This document shows, piece by piece, positions 45,658-56,497 of a DNA stretch of 64,000 nt (positions are counted from its first letter, which is position 1; every line of letters begins with the position of its first letter). The stretch is from Arachnopeziza araneosa (lineage: Eukaryota; Ascomycota; Leotiomycetes; Helotiales; Arachnopezizaceae), in the NCBI GenBank assembly GCA_003988855.1, contig QYAI01000124.1, positions 6,625 to 70,624 of the forward strand, read 5' to 3'. A program made the translations under genes and the position numbers. The notes under the pieces are model-generated. The model was not told where the DNA came from, did not search any database, and saw nothing but the letters and a program-made list of their open reading frames with translations.

Positions 45658-48600
45658 ATGTCTGATACAGCTTCACCCGAGGTAGCAGGCACTCCTAGAG
45701 CAGCTACTTCGAGGGCCAATACTACTAGAAAAAGAAATTCAGGGTTCAGCACTAGTTCCAGCGTCAACTCTCCTTATTCCGGTTCTTCAAGACGCTTTAC
45801 TTCTAGCACATACAGCTCTTCGATTTCCTCTGCTCCGCGCTCGCCGACCGTGTACATCGCTGGGGAACCATATAGCTTGGTCACGATCATTTATTTCGCT
45901 GTTGTTTTCCCCCTCTTACTGATCATCGGTTTACAGCTGGTATGGGCAACGTTATCAGCACTCGATGATTGGTATTCCGCATATTCTCTGGCAGAAGAAC
46001 GGCTTCGCGAGATAGCCATAGCCGGCAAGGAAATCCTACTCGACAAGCATTTATGGGAAGATCTTGTATTGATTCACGGACCGACAATTGTATCAGGAGC
46101 ATCTGGTGTATCAGGTGCAGCTAATCGATTTTCCATAGTTTCAATTAATATCTTGGGACTCGTTCAACAGCTTGGAATAGGCGATTCATCCATTCGACAA
46201 GTTTTCAATGGAGCAATATCGTACTTCGATTATGCCCAAGCCTATCTGGTCAACGGCCTAGATTACATGAGTTTCTTTGGTCGGTCTGTTATGAATTTGA
46301 CTTTTGTTTGGTTGGAAAATAACCGACTTGTTGTGGGCATGTCCCTCGTGTCAAATATATCACAGAGCTTAACGAACTCAGGGCCTTTGTCACGTGACGA
46401 GACTCAGTCGCGCGACGGCTAGGGTTAGGGCTAGGCTAGTTAGTAAGCAAGACCGGTTCCTTTAAGAGGAACCGGCACAGTAGCTTCTTCTTCTTCTTCT
46501 CTTGTCTCCCAACAGCCTTGCTTTTCTCGCCGGTTTCGTTATTTTGATTGCTCTTCTCATTCGGTCAATCCATGATCAATGCTTCCCACAGCGGCAAGCA
46601 GATAGCGAGGAGTACCTAGCCAAATTATGGTCCCAGATAAAATATCAAGTTCGGTTGCAAGGAAAAACAGCCATTGGTCTTTTCGTGGTAGCCGCTATTG
46701 CTCTCACTGGATCTAACACAACTTCTTTCGGGAACTCGGTGATTGCGGGTTACGCCATACTTGCCCTCTGGGTTGTTCGAGCCAAAGGACATGCAGACCG
46801 TATTGCGCTACTCTGGAGAGGGTTTGTGGATCCAACGATTCTATTTGTAAAGGGTGCCTATGCGGCCTCAAGAAGAAATTGGCGCTCTCATGCACATATT
46901 GTGTCGCTTAGATTTTTGGCTCTACTTTTCTATCTCTGGCAACTGAGAACACTCTACATTTGGTTCATCAATGGATTTTCGTTGGTCTTCGCAGTGATTC
47001 TCGCCGTGGTAAGTGCCTTTACTTCACATTCAGTTGTATCTTTTACTTATACAACCTAGGTGGCTTTCGGCGTGAATGCATTTCTTTGTCAGGTGTTGGA
47101 AAGCATACTCGATGAAGAGAGCTGGAAGCCCTTCTATAAGGATGTTTCGGCTGATAGAATGCTTCAGAGAAATTTTGCTCTTGCTGTTCAAACACTCTCA
47201 TCTGTGATTACAATGGCACTATTCTCTTGGTCTTCGATCGCGATCAGCAATGTCGTCCTCCAACAGCTCTTCTCAGAAACTCCATACCGAGTCTCAAAAC
47301 TTCGCCTGTTGTACCATGCTTTCTGCTTCGGAGCTCTCGATGTAGAGAGTCCAACTCAAATGAACATCATCGTCGCATTAGTTGCGGCTTTTGTGTGTTC
47401 GGTCACTGTCGGATTCTTCCTTGAGCTTGGATCCGGAGCTCTTGGATTCTGGAGAGCGATTGACGCTTCGGTCTTGGAAGCAGTGATTTATACCATCATC
47501 GTTCTCGCATCACATCTCTCTGGCATCTTTCTATTTCTCATTTGGACAAACTTGAGTCAATTTCTCTTCAGCGTCACGGGTTCAGGCTTCTTCCTACTTC
47601 TCGACCCTCGCAACCATCACTACAGGAAAGAATCACCGGAAGATGTCGACAGTGCTCCCCCTTCCCCAGGATGGAGCAAAAAACGATTCAATAGCTCGTG
47701 CAAAGACATCCAGGCACAAATCAAATACTACGAGTACTTACGAATACCAATCATACTTGTTGCCTTCTCGCTTGGACCTGCAGCCGCAATCCTTCTGCTA
47801 GACTTGCTCTTCCGCTCATGGGCGGTTTCCATCCTAGAGGTGTTGAATCGAAATATAGTCGAAAAATTACTCGTTGCCAGTGGCATATTACCACGAAACA
47901 AGACGTCATTTTACCCTCAGGTCGAGCCCTTGATGGTATATAGGACCATCTATTTGCTATTTGTTACTATCTTGCTCTGCAACTCTCAAGCTGTCGAGGA
48001 TATCTTCCGATTTGCCACGTTTGCCAAATTTCCTGGATTCATGTATCATACCTCGACAATTTTGAAATTTGTCATGTCAATACCTTTCCAAGTCGAAGCA
48101 TTTAATAAGTACAAATCCAGATTGAAAAGCGCACGGAAATACTTGCAGGACCAAGTCTTAGCATATACCCAGGACTTGACTTTGACTTCGCCACTTTTAC
48201 CGGTGTCACCAACATTTTCCGAGTTTGCCCCTGATACTAAAGCCGCTCGAGAAGATATTGGACAAGAGCTAAACGAGTACAATGAGTACTATGCTGGTGG
48301 CAAGAAAGTAAAAGACATCAAATATTCATCTACCCACAGCTCTCCTCAAGGTCGCAAGTCAGGCCCATTTTCTTCAAAGAAAAGCTCTCCGTCCTTGGAA
48401 AGTCCGCCTGGCAAAACTTTGTCTCCGAAATTTTCGCCTGGTCAAACCACTTCTCGAATCCCCCAATTGAGCACACGGTCTTCGAAAACTACCTCTTCAT
48501 CACCGAACGAAACCTCATCTGCCAAAAACCCACAGAGCAAAAGTTCTCATCGAACTCCGCCATCGAATACGTCTTCTTTACATTCTAGCCTCCAATCTTC

Positions 48601-48796
48601 CAAAATCCCGCAGGGGTCTACAAAATCAAGCACCTCGCTTTCGAATACCATTCAGAAGTCAACATCAAGTAAATCAGCCAGGGCTGAATCGGAATCAACG
48701 ACAGATAGATACACCAAGATTGGCCTTGGTGTCAAACTACCTATTCATTATAATCAATCAGCCCAGGACTCCAAGTCAACTGGGCTCGATGAGTAG
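45658..48796 (+). pseudogene. large multi-pass membrane protein interrupted by a solo LTR
   Basis: Reconstructed coding region of about 968 aa with an LTR inside. Exon 1 starts at 45658 (MSDTASPEVAGT) with a Ser-rich N-terminus and a first helix (IIYFAVVFPLLLIIGLQLVW). The last exon is 47060-48796, with an intron at 47009-47059. Several helices follow (AIGLFVVAAIALTG, IIVALVAAFVCSVTVGFF, IPIILVAFSLGPAAAILLL), and the last ~200 residues are a Ser/Thr/Lys-rich tail. A probable ancestral intron at 46333-46381 puts the sequence after it in frame as GGC CTT GCT TTT. The LTR at 46388-46514 falls six bases into that exon and brings TAA at 46463. The gene is either broken or rescued by splicing out the LTR. 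No family was recognised. Confidence 0.62.
46388..46514. mobile_element. solo LTR with 5-bp target-site duplication
   Basis: A 127-bp element begins TGTCACGTGAC and ends CTCCCAACA, so it has the TGT...ACA ends of LTR retrotransposons. It is flanked by identical GCCTT copies at 46383-46387 and 46515-46519, the 5-bp duplication usual for Ty3/gypsy-type integration. Inside are the palindrome GTCACGTGAC, a 9-bp stem hairpin (CCGGTTCCT...AGGAACCGG, 46453-46475) and a CTT-rich tract near the 3' end. No internal retrotransposon sequence remains, so it is a solo LTR or a very short LTR. Confidence 0.85.
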
Positions 48797-48870
48797 ATCT
48801 CTTTGAGTACAACTACTGCGGGAGGTTCAGTACCGCAGCAGAAACTTGTATTATTCTGTCATTGCGAAAT
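48797..48870. promoter_or_regulatory. 74-bp spacer with short hairpin
   Basis: The spacer between two same-strand genes holds an inverted repeat CTGCGG...CCGCAG with an 11-base loop near 48818-48840. It must carry the 3' end of one gene and the start region of the next, unless the two are transcribed together. Confidence 0.4.
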
Positions 48871-51120
48871 ATGGGATTTCTAATCTACATCTTGTCATGT
48901 ACCTGGAAATTGAGTTGGAGTGGTTTCGTTCTGCTCAACATTTTCCTACTAGTTTTTGTTGTGTTTCCTTGGGCTTATTTTATGATGGATCTGACTCCTG
49001 GCGATGAATGTTGGCATGTTGAAGGTTGTATTTGCAACCCTGATGAGACAAGAATTTTCAACGAAGAACTTAAAGATGAACTACAGAAAAGTGGCGCTGA
49101 ACGCGGGGAGCTAAATGGTAGATTGAAGTTCCAAGAGAGGCGAGCCGATTATCTGCAAACTAGCGTTAATCATTGCGAAGCCAGTCATGGGCCGCAGCAG
49201 GTTGTATGGCAGAATCAAGAACAAAATCTGGCTCAAATTGCGGCACTTGAACAAGGCTTGAGGGAGAGAGCGGAATATTGCAAGACTCATTACAGGTTAC
49301 TAGAGGGTGTATATCAAAATCACATGAATAATCAGTCGCGAATATCAGCCCTTGAAAGAGAAAATGAGGATCTTAGAACCAAGGACGAGCAACTTCGCCT
49401 TCTCAAAAGAGTGCCACCTATTTCACACAATAACCCTGCAAACTTAGTCGAACGACATCGAGATCTCGGAGACGAAGTTGAAGTTTTAACCAAAGAATTG
49501 AGAGAAGCAAAAGAAACGCTTCAACGATGTAACAAACAAAGAGACGTCGCTCGTCTTGAGCTCACTCAGTTTAAGAAATTTGAGACGAATCTAAATGCTC
49601 GTGTCATGGATCTCAATGATCAATCGAAACCCAATAACGATGATGAGAAAGTTCAATTAAGGAGACAGCTTCGTGATGCACTGGAGTCTTATGCCGAAAA
49701 AGATCAAATCTTGACCTATTATAAGGAAAGTCTGAAACAGGCAGATAGAAGCATCGGCCAGGAACAGCTCGCACTCCAACCTGGGAAATTGGCCATAGAA
49801 ACTCTCGATCGAATCTGGGAGACATGGAAGACGGCTTGGAGTCAGGCTGGAGGATTTATCGAGGAAGACAAGAACTTTCAGCATATTGAAGCTTACATCC
49901 GCGAAATCCCACTTACAAAACATGGGAAAGTCCAAGAACTTTACAGTCTGCTTGATGCGGAAAGGAAACAGCACAGGGCGCTTCTTGAGAAGAATGCTGG
50001 TGAATCGCAGCATTGTCAAGAGCTTCAGATCGTAGTGGAGGAACTTTGTGAGCAGTACAAAGTTTTGGTCGGCGGAGGCCCGAAAAGTTTGCGCGATCTT
50101 CGAACTCTGATGACGAGGATTCCAAGCTGCATCCGGGCTGAGCAGGTTGTCGAATCTTGGGGACAATTAGCACGAGAGGCGTGGCTTGCTCTTGGAAACC
50201 CCGTTCCAGATAACAGGGTTTATTCGCCAGAGAACTTTATTCGTGATGCTTCATCAATCATTTGGAAAATGAAATATGAAGGCGCTAATATTCTTGTCAA
50301 ACATGAAATTTTGCGTTATCATGAAGAGCAATCAACTTCGGCAAAAGGTGAATTGAGACAGGCCGAGTCTCAGATCAGGGAACTCCAGAATCAGATACAT
50401 GAAGCTGGAGTTGAGACATCAAGACTCAAAGAGTTGGGAATGGGATCAGGAGCGCGAAATAATGGCGAACCAGAGGGAGACGCGCTCAAGAATACCTCAC
50501 CCACACTACAAATACCAATCAATGAACAAAAGCGAATCCTTTACAATCTAATCATAAATGCGGTAAACGTTGTGCAGCTTTTCTTAGCAAAAGCCAACAA
50601 ATATTTAGCTGGGAAAGTTGATGTAACAGAGGTTCAAAGGCTTGTTGCATCCAGGCATTTCCGAGAGAGAGGTCACCAAACCACCAACGACGATTTAATG
50701 AGACTTGATCAGACGGCCAAACGTTTGATCGAATTGCTACAGAAGGATGACTGGCCTGGCTCAACAAAAGATTGGAAGCCGTTGCCTGTCGCGACAGGAA
50801 ATGATTACAATGAAATAGGAATTGAACTGAAAAATATATTATGGAACGATGGACTTGATCAACGCTTGGAAATTGTGGAGCTTGCAGTCAGTGGGCGAGA
50901 TATTTCGCCACAATTGCTTGCATTTTTGGCGAGCTTAAGACATGAAGACCAGCAATATGTCGAAGGAGAATGGAAGACTCCGCCAACTACACCAACAGAG
51001 AATGAGGGAAATGACTCAACTAGAGATGATTCTTCAGGTGGAGGAGATTCCACGTCAAAGAGTAATCCCGCCGAGGATGATTTGTCTTCCACTTCAGATG
51101 CTTCTGGGTCTCCTTTATAA
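48871..51120 (+). CDS. membrane-anchored coiled-coil protein, unknown function
   Basis: About 749 aa in one exon, starting at the ATG at 48871 (MGFLIYILSCTWKLSW). One or two N-terminal helices (FVLLNIFLLVFVVFPWAYF) are followed by a Cys-containing segment (CWHVEGCICNPDE). Long coiled coils run from about residue 55 to 290, and helical regions follow up to ~690. The C-terminus is Ser/Asp/Glu-rich and disordered (EDDLSSTSDASGSPL). The general plan, a membrane anchor then coiled coil, is the same as in the gene at 42221, though I see no clear sequence match. Only 74 bp separate it from the stop codon of the upstream gene, which is short for a separate fungal promoter. Confidence 0.72.
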   Translation: MGFLIYILSCTWKLSWSGFVLLNIFLLVFVVFPWAYFMMDLTPGDECWHVEGCICNPDETRIFNEELKDELQKSGAERGELNGRLKFQERRADYLQTSVNHCEASHGPQQVVWQNQEQNLAQIAALEQGLRERAEYCKTHYRLLEGVYQNHMNNQSRISALERENEDLRTKDEQLRLLKRVPPISHNNPANLVERHRDLGDEVEVLTKELREAKETLQRCNKQRDVARLELTQFKKFETNLNARVMDLNDQSKPNNDDEKVQLRRQLRDALESYAEKDQILTYYKESLKQADRSIGQEQLALQPGKLAIETLDRIWETWKTAWSQAGGFIEEDKNFQHIEAYIREIPLTKHGKVQELYSLLDAERKQHRALLEKNAGESQHCQELQIVVEELCEQYKVLVGGGPKSLRDLRTLMTRIPSCIRAEQVVESWGQLAREAWLALGNPVPDNRVYSPENFIRDASSIIWKMKYEGANILVKHEILRYHEEQSTSAKGELRQAESQIRELQNQIHEAGVETSRLKELGMGSGARNNGEPEGDALKNTSPTLQIPINEQKRILYNLIINAVNVVQLFLAKANKYLAGKVDVTEVQRLVASRHFRERGHQTTNDDLMRLDQTAKRLIELLQKDDWPGSTKDWKPLPVATGNDYNEIGIELKNILWNDGLDQRLEIVELAVSGRDISPQLLAFLASLRHEDQQYVEGEWKTPPTTPTENEGNDSTRDDSSGGGDSTSKSNPAEDDLSSTSDASGSPL

Positions 51121-51737
51121 ACAGAAAAAACCAAGAGCAAGCGGGAACGCAAAACCCATTCCCCATTATACCCCAGAGAGGCACTTATGATGACGAAGAA
51201 TAGTTGTAGAAAGTGGATTATGTTTGTGACTATCATTGAGCATGCTCCTCGAGCGCGAAAATTCAGCGGCCAAGCGTCGCGGAGGAAAAAAAGATTGACA
51301 TCATATTGTAGTAGTAATGACATGCAAAGTAATAACAGCCCCGTCTAATAATCCAAGCATGATCAGAACAGCCAAAAAATTGCAGAAAAGTTGGAATTGT
51401 GTAAGGAAAGAGAGCGTGAGGATATGCTATCTTAGGGAAAGACAGGGAATGTGCCCGGTTTTGAGGTTTTGGGTTTTACTCGCAAGGAGGAAATTTTGTG
51501 TGTTGAAGGTGTTGAGACAATTTTGCATCTTGTCGGTTTATTTTGCACTTAAATCATTGCTGGTTTACATCGAACCCATTCTAGATCTTGACCAGAACTG
51601 GAGCAAACTTTTGCCAATGTCCAATGTGAGGTGACTACTGATGAGATATTTGGACTTCTGACCAGCCCAGATATGAAGCTCGCCAGCCAGAAATTTTCTA
51701 TTGGTACATAGCCGCTGATGGTTTTGTCTGTGCATAT
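51121..51737. other. intergenic, convergent 3' ends
   Basis: 617 bp between the coiled-coil gene and PRE9; no gene seen. Confidence 0.5.
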
Positions 51738-52655
51738 CTACGAGATTATCCGATCTCCATCAGCTCCAGTCTCATCTCGAGCTAAGTCATGCTCCTTTAA
51801 TAACGTCGTGATTTCATCTGCACCCCACAAGTGGTGATAAATTCTTCCATCCTTCGTTTTCCCAACAGTAGCAAACTCAACTATTCATTGTCAGTATGTC
51901 AACTTTCGGATCAAATGGAAACGTACTCTTCTCGGAGCTCAGCTTTGTAGAATCCATTGTCTTGCTTAAGACCTTGACAGCCATACCACATGCCTCCTTC
52001 AGATCACAATCCTCCTTGTAATCTTGTTTCAACAAGCTTTGGGCAGAGGCGTTATTTGCACCAACACTGGTAGCCTTCCACCCACCATAATTTCCTGAGG
52101 GATTGCTCTGGTATAGCTGAAATTGTCTCTGAGGATCATAACCGGCATAGATGAAGGAGACACCGAAAGGTCGTAGACCACCATGTTGAGTATAACCTTG
52201 CTTGAGATCGCATAATCGGCGGACGAGCTGTTCGCAGGGAATGTCTTCATTGTAGGTGAGAAGGTAGCGTTGGGCAGCTTGACGGGCGTAGTTGATAAGG
52301 ATGTTGGCGTCGGCAGTCATTCCTGCTACGGCGCAGATCATATTGCTACATCCTTTTTAGCAAAGGAATGAAACAGGCTGTAGAAACATACTCATTCAAG
52401 ATGTAGAGCTTCTCTGCTGAAGTGTCCTGCTCCAAAAGCTTGCTTGTAACCTTTCTTTCCGCCGCCAGAACAATACCATCCTTTGCCAATATACCTAAGG
52501 CTGTTCCTGCATGGGAGATGGCCTCGAGAGCATATTCAACTTGGTAGAGACGTCCTTCTGGGGAGAAGATAGTCGTCTATGTAGCTGGTTAGATTGTTTG
52601 AATGGAGGGCTGGAGAGCTCCTGAAGCTTACTCTTGAATCGTATCTTCTCGACAT
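51738..52655 (-). CDS. PRE9: 20S proteasome subunit alpha-3 (PRE9/PSMA4)
   Basis: Alpha-ring subunit of the 20S proteasome, 256 aa. Exons 52632-52655, 52392-52576, 51927-52345 and 51738-51880 (complement). The first exon is only eight codons (MSRRYDSR) and joins to TTIFSPEGRLYQVEYALEA, the proteasome alpha signature. The rest has SHAGTALGILAKDG, GMTADANILINYARQAAQ and QLYQSNPSGNYGGWKAT, as in PSMA4/Pre9. The last splice gives LSSEKIEFATVGKTKDGRIY, and without it the frame stops early at 51877. The C-terminus is acidic and lacks the usual Lys/Glu tail. It is divergent from a splicing-factor gene. Confidence 0.93.
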
Positions 52656-52911
52656 GATTGCGGGCTAGGCTTCTTGCTGACCTGAGAAATCAAAGGGGGT
52701 AGGCGAGAAGCACAATATCCTCAATTCTTGTGGTGATGCTGCGGTGATGGAGAGCTTGATGCTGGTGATACTTTCAGAGCTCCAGGCACGCCTGGCAGTC
52801 GCGTTCAAACTAGCGCTTGAAATGGTTAGTGTTGTTTACCCCTGCAACGACGAGGCTTCAACTAGGAATATTTCCATCAGCCTCATCGATATACTCCCAC
52901 GATTCTCCACC
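52656..52911. promoter_or_regulatory. shared PRE9/URN1-like divergent promoter
   Basis: 256 bp between two divergent starts. I looked for a PACE-type element (GGTGGCAAA) and did not find an exact copy. Confidence 0.5.
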
Positions 52912-54564
52912 ATGTTGAAATCTACACATAAGGCAGTAGCATTGCCCTCGCTACCTGAAGGATGGACAGAGCATAAAGCTCCTACTGGTCATTCATATTA
53001 CTACAATGCAGAAACAAAACAATCTACCTATACACGACCAGCTCCTCCCTCACCTCCACCACCCCCACCCGCTCAGTTAAATCCAGCTCAGAGTTTCGTA
53101 CAATATCAGGGTGTTGGAGTTGCACCTGACACCGGATCCGGCGACCATTCTTCGGGACAGTATGGTCAGCGAGGAAGATTTCAGGGCAGAGGTGGTAGAG
53201 GGGGCCATGATCGACCAAGAGATTCAAGGCCTCAGCCTACTGATAAACCGATATCAAAACACCCTATACCCGGTTGCGAACCATGGATCCTTGTGCATAC
53301 AAAACTTGGCCGAAGATTTGTTTACAACACCCAAAAAGATCAGAGTTACTGGCGAATACCGGATAAATTGAAAGATGGGATCTTGGCATTGGATCAGCTT
53401 AGGATCAAAGAGAAAGCGGATGCGCTGAATAGATCTAGACAGCCGGCAGACTCGAAGGAGGTTCCTGGTGCGTCTGAACGCCCAGACCAAGCTACCGAAG
53501 AAATTGAAGCTGCGGAGGATAGTTCTGAGTACGAGGAGGTGGAAGTTACAGACGACGAGGAAGATGAAGAAAATCCTTCGAAACGCCAAAGAACAGAAGA
53601 ACCTTCAGCCGACGAACCTGTGGAATTCAATGAGGATGATATTGCATTTCAACTGGCTGCGATGGGTCAGGAGTATGGCTTGGAGCCAGATGAATATGGC
53701 GATGAGAATATGGAATGGGAAGAAGGTAGGGAAGGCTTAGAAATCAACCCTGACGATTCGGCAGCGCTCTTTAAAGATCTGCTGAATGATTTTGGAATCA
53801 ACCCTTACAGTCCTTGGGAGAAATTGGTGGAGGAAGGAAAGCTTGTTGACGATATACGGTATACGGCGCTTACGACCATGAAAGCTCGGAAGGAAGTTTG
53901 GGATGAGTGGTCCCGGGAAAAGATCCAATCTCTTCGAGAGCTCCGCGCGAAAGAAGAGAAGAAGGATCCACGAATACCATACCTCACTTTCCTCCAAAAG
54001 CATGCGACTCCGAAACTGTACTGGCCTGAATTCAAGCGAAAGTATAAAAAAGAATCAGAGATGAGGGATCATGACATGGCAGACAAGGACCGTGAGAAGC
54101 TTTACCGAGACCATATCAATCGTTTAAAACTACCACAATCTACATTGAAGTCTGATCTAGCAATACTACTTAAAGCACAACCACTTTCGCTTTTGAACAA
54201 ATCGACACTGCCGGCACATCTACCTGCTTCAATTCTTTCCGATATCAGATACATATCTCTTGACGGTACAGTACGAGATCCACTCATCGAAGCATTTATT
54301 ACGACACTACCACTAGCACCAGACACTACCGATGAGGAAACTGAAGAAATGATCAAAGAAAGGAGAGAAAAGGAAAGAAGGCGGAAAGCATTGGAAGATC
54401 GTGAAAAACAAGTCGCGGAACAAAAGCGACAACAGAGACGAAACCTAGAATTCGGTAAGGGAAGGTTACGTGAAGAAGAAGCCGAGATCGCTAGGGCGAT
54501 GAACGTCACTAAGAAAGGATTAAAAGATCATCTGATGGATCTTGACGTGAATAGTGATGAATGA
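52912..54564 (+). CDS. WW/FF-domain pre-mRNA splicing protein (URN1/Dre4-like)
   Basis: Nuclear protein of 550 aa similar to yeast Urn1 and fission yeast Dre4, which associate with the spliceosome. The ATG at 52912 in context CACCATG is chosen; the frame is open upstream to 52747 but unconserved. A WW domain lies at about 12-42 (LPEGWTEHKAPTGHSYYYN, followed by STYTRP). A Pro run and an RGG patch (RFQGRGGRGGHDRPRD) follow. A second, WW-like segment starts at PWILVHTKLGRRFVYN. An acidic region leads to an FF domain (LFKDLLNDFGINPYSPWEK) near 280-335. The C-terminus is a charged coiled coil ending in LMDLDVNSDE. Confidence 0.9.
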   Translation: MLKSTHKAVALPSLPEGWTEHKAPTGHSYYYNAETKQSTYTRPAPPSPPPPPPAQLNPAQSFVQYQGVGVAPDTGSGDHSSGQYGQRGRFQGRGGRGGHDRPRDSRPQPTDKPISKHPIPGCEPWILVHTKLGRRFVYNTQKDQSYWRIPDKLKDGILALDQLRIKEKADALNRSRQPADSKEVPGASERPDQATEEIEAAEDSSEYEEVEVTDDEEDEENPSKRQRTEEPSADEPVEFNEDDIAFQLAAMGQEYGLEPDEYGDENMEWEEGREGLEINPDDSAALFKDLLNDFGINPYSPWEKLVEEGKLVDDIRYTALTTMKARKEVWDEWSREKIQSLRELRAKEEKKDPRIPYLTFLQKHATPKLYWPEFKRKYKKESEMRDHDMADKDREKLYRDHINRLKLPQSTLKSDLAILLKAQPLSLLNKSTLPAHLPASILSDIRYISLDGTVRDPLIEAFITTLPLAPDTTDEETEEMIKERREKERRRKALEDREKQVAEQKRQQRRNLEFGKGRLREEEAEIARAMNVTKKGLKDHLMDLDVNSDE

Positions 54565-55035
54565 TCGACTTCTTAGCTACAGGAATACGATATCTTGTCA
54601 TCCTGTACAATCATATACGCATTTCAAGCTGTGTTATTGGTGTTCTCGCTCCAAAAATAGAGCGGCTCTGTCCCTTTGCTCGTTTCGCCCCACAAATCAA
54701 AAGTTGAAACAAGGCACATTAGTGCATCGTCCCATTCAACATTGTTGGACTCGCTTGGATCCTTGCGCGGCAGTTTGCATCGCAAAATCTCAATACGAGG
54801 TTTCTATGGTAATTGGATAAATTCGATTGATTAAAGGGGAATTGATGCTGCTAGTGCATAGCAACCTCACGTATAACCTGGAATTGCTCACTGTCTGCTA
54901 GACAAGACATGACGCCAAGGTAAATATTTCATTTCATTTAGTCTTCCAAACTCCTTGCCATCCCACTCACTTCTTCAAACTTCCTCTTACTTCATCTCAA
55001 TCCTAATAGTCGCGAAGAGAAGAAAATTTATTGCC
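54565..55035. other. intergenic, 0.47 kb
   Basis: Promoter side of the secreted protein gene; no other feature seen. Confidence 0.5.
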
Positions 55036-55728
55036 ATGCCGTCGTTAAGGTATCTCCTCGCAACCACAACCCTACTCCTCTCTACTACCAATGCTCAACT
55101 TTTCACTCTCTCCGCCTACCTGCCAGGCAATGCCATCAACGGATCCGTCATTAATGCTGCTGGCCAGGCTTTCTACGCCGGTCTCTCCGAGCCCGCAACC
55201 TATTGTCCTACTGTGGTAGATCCAAACTGCCCTAACGTGACAGGTACCGTTGTGGCGGGGATGAGCGCCATGTGGGTATGCATCTCGTCGAACTCCACAA
55301 GGAGAAGCAAATCATTAACAATCATAGGTTGAAGTCCCCGGCGGCCAAGATATCTACGTCAATATCAATGGAGCGATTGCATTCACACAAGCACACTCAG
55401 AATACATCCCAACTGGTGCTTACCAAGGCTACTTTACTAATCTAACAATCACGAGTGATTGCGCTCCCCCTGTTTATGTTCTTAATTGGAAAGCACCTGA
55501 TAATTCTACTCGTTTGTTCCCTCTCATTATACTCCCAGAGTCAATACTGACGAGTGAGCAGAAGGCATACTTGCTTGTCCTAGCGCTTCCAGTGGTAACA
55601 ACACGGACATATATCAGGTTTATGCTCGTACTCCAGCTTTCAATCAGACAGGCTGTGTTGAATTAGATGGTATACTGCCTAGTTATCTGCCTAGTGGAGC
55701 GCCGTTTGGTGCTTGGCAATATATTTAA
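55036..55728 (+). CDS. small secreted protein, Aspergillus IgE-binding-protein-like
   Basis: Secreted protein of 196 aa. Exons 55036-55275, 55328-55511 and 55562-55728. A signal peptide (MPSLRYLLATTTLLLSTTNA) is followed by the layout of the fungal IgE-binding/extracellular family: GNAINGSVINAAGQAFYAGL, a Cys in YCP near residue 57, the segment WVEVPGGQDIYVNINGAI, the YIPTGA motif, and a C-terminal pair of Cys (ILACPSASS, TGCVELDG). Several N-glycosylation sites are present (NGS, NVT, NLT, NNT). The family is found on cell walls and in culture fluid; its function is not established. Confidence 0.75.
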
Positions 55729-56497
55729 AGAAGGAAGAGCTGTTCGGAAGATAAAAGAAGGGAGTTCCATGAGCGTCACTGGCAATTCGTGAAGATTTAC
55801 GAGTGTGACTTGAGACACCTGAAACTCTTACGAATTCATTGTCTCTAAACCGAAGCCAGATCACTTGTGCTAGTGTATCGTGCGTAATCGATAACGGAAA
55901 ACGGAACGAGATATGGACAGTTCAGCTAATTTTCAAAGATCTCGGACATGAAACAGCGAGAACTATTTGCTCGGCAGTGATTCCTTACTGGATTCCATAA
56001 TTCATCATAGCTTCTATGGGTGAGCCGTATTGCCAGTATTGATGTTGATGTGGTCTTTCCGCTTTCCAGAAAGCGCCTTTGATGATATCGCCAGTGTCTG
56101 AATTTTTTCCCTGGCATCTCCTCAACTTAGACTCGAACATTTCGCGTAAAAACTCCATCTATCCTTCCAGCCTTAGAAACCCACCGCGGTCTCCTCCTCT
56201 CTGCATGAGATACCTCAGTTTGTGGCGTGCTTGGCTTCAACTTAAAGCAAGCCTTAAATCAAGTGGACCTCCCCCTATTCTTGTAGCGAGACCGAGACCC
56301 CACATGTCGAAGGATCGCTTAGCCGTCGCGCTCATTAGCGACCAGCGTCTAAGAAGCTCAATCATTCTCCAAAATTCTCAGCGACAATAGATCAATCGGG
56401 AAGAATCAATCACAAAAAGGCCTTGGGTTATTAACTTATCAATTGCTTCTCCCTAATCGAACCTACCAACGTTCGCCGCTCCAACTAAGGAGTAGAA
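55729..56497. other. intergenic, 0.77 kb
   Basis: No supported gene; lies between the secreted-protein gene and the 3' end of the HET gene. Confidence 0.5.

Noticed and set aside
46416..46437. TTAGGG-like telomere repeat (ctagggttagggctagg)
   Set aside because: Only one exact TTAGGG, and it lies inside the solo LTR; not an interstitial telomere.
48770..48871. Fusion of the second and third large membrane-protein genes by splicing
   Set aside because: GT-AG pairs around the stop codon do not keep the reading frame.
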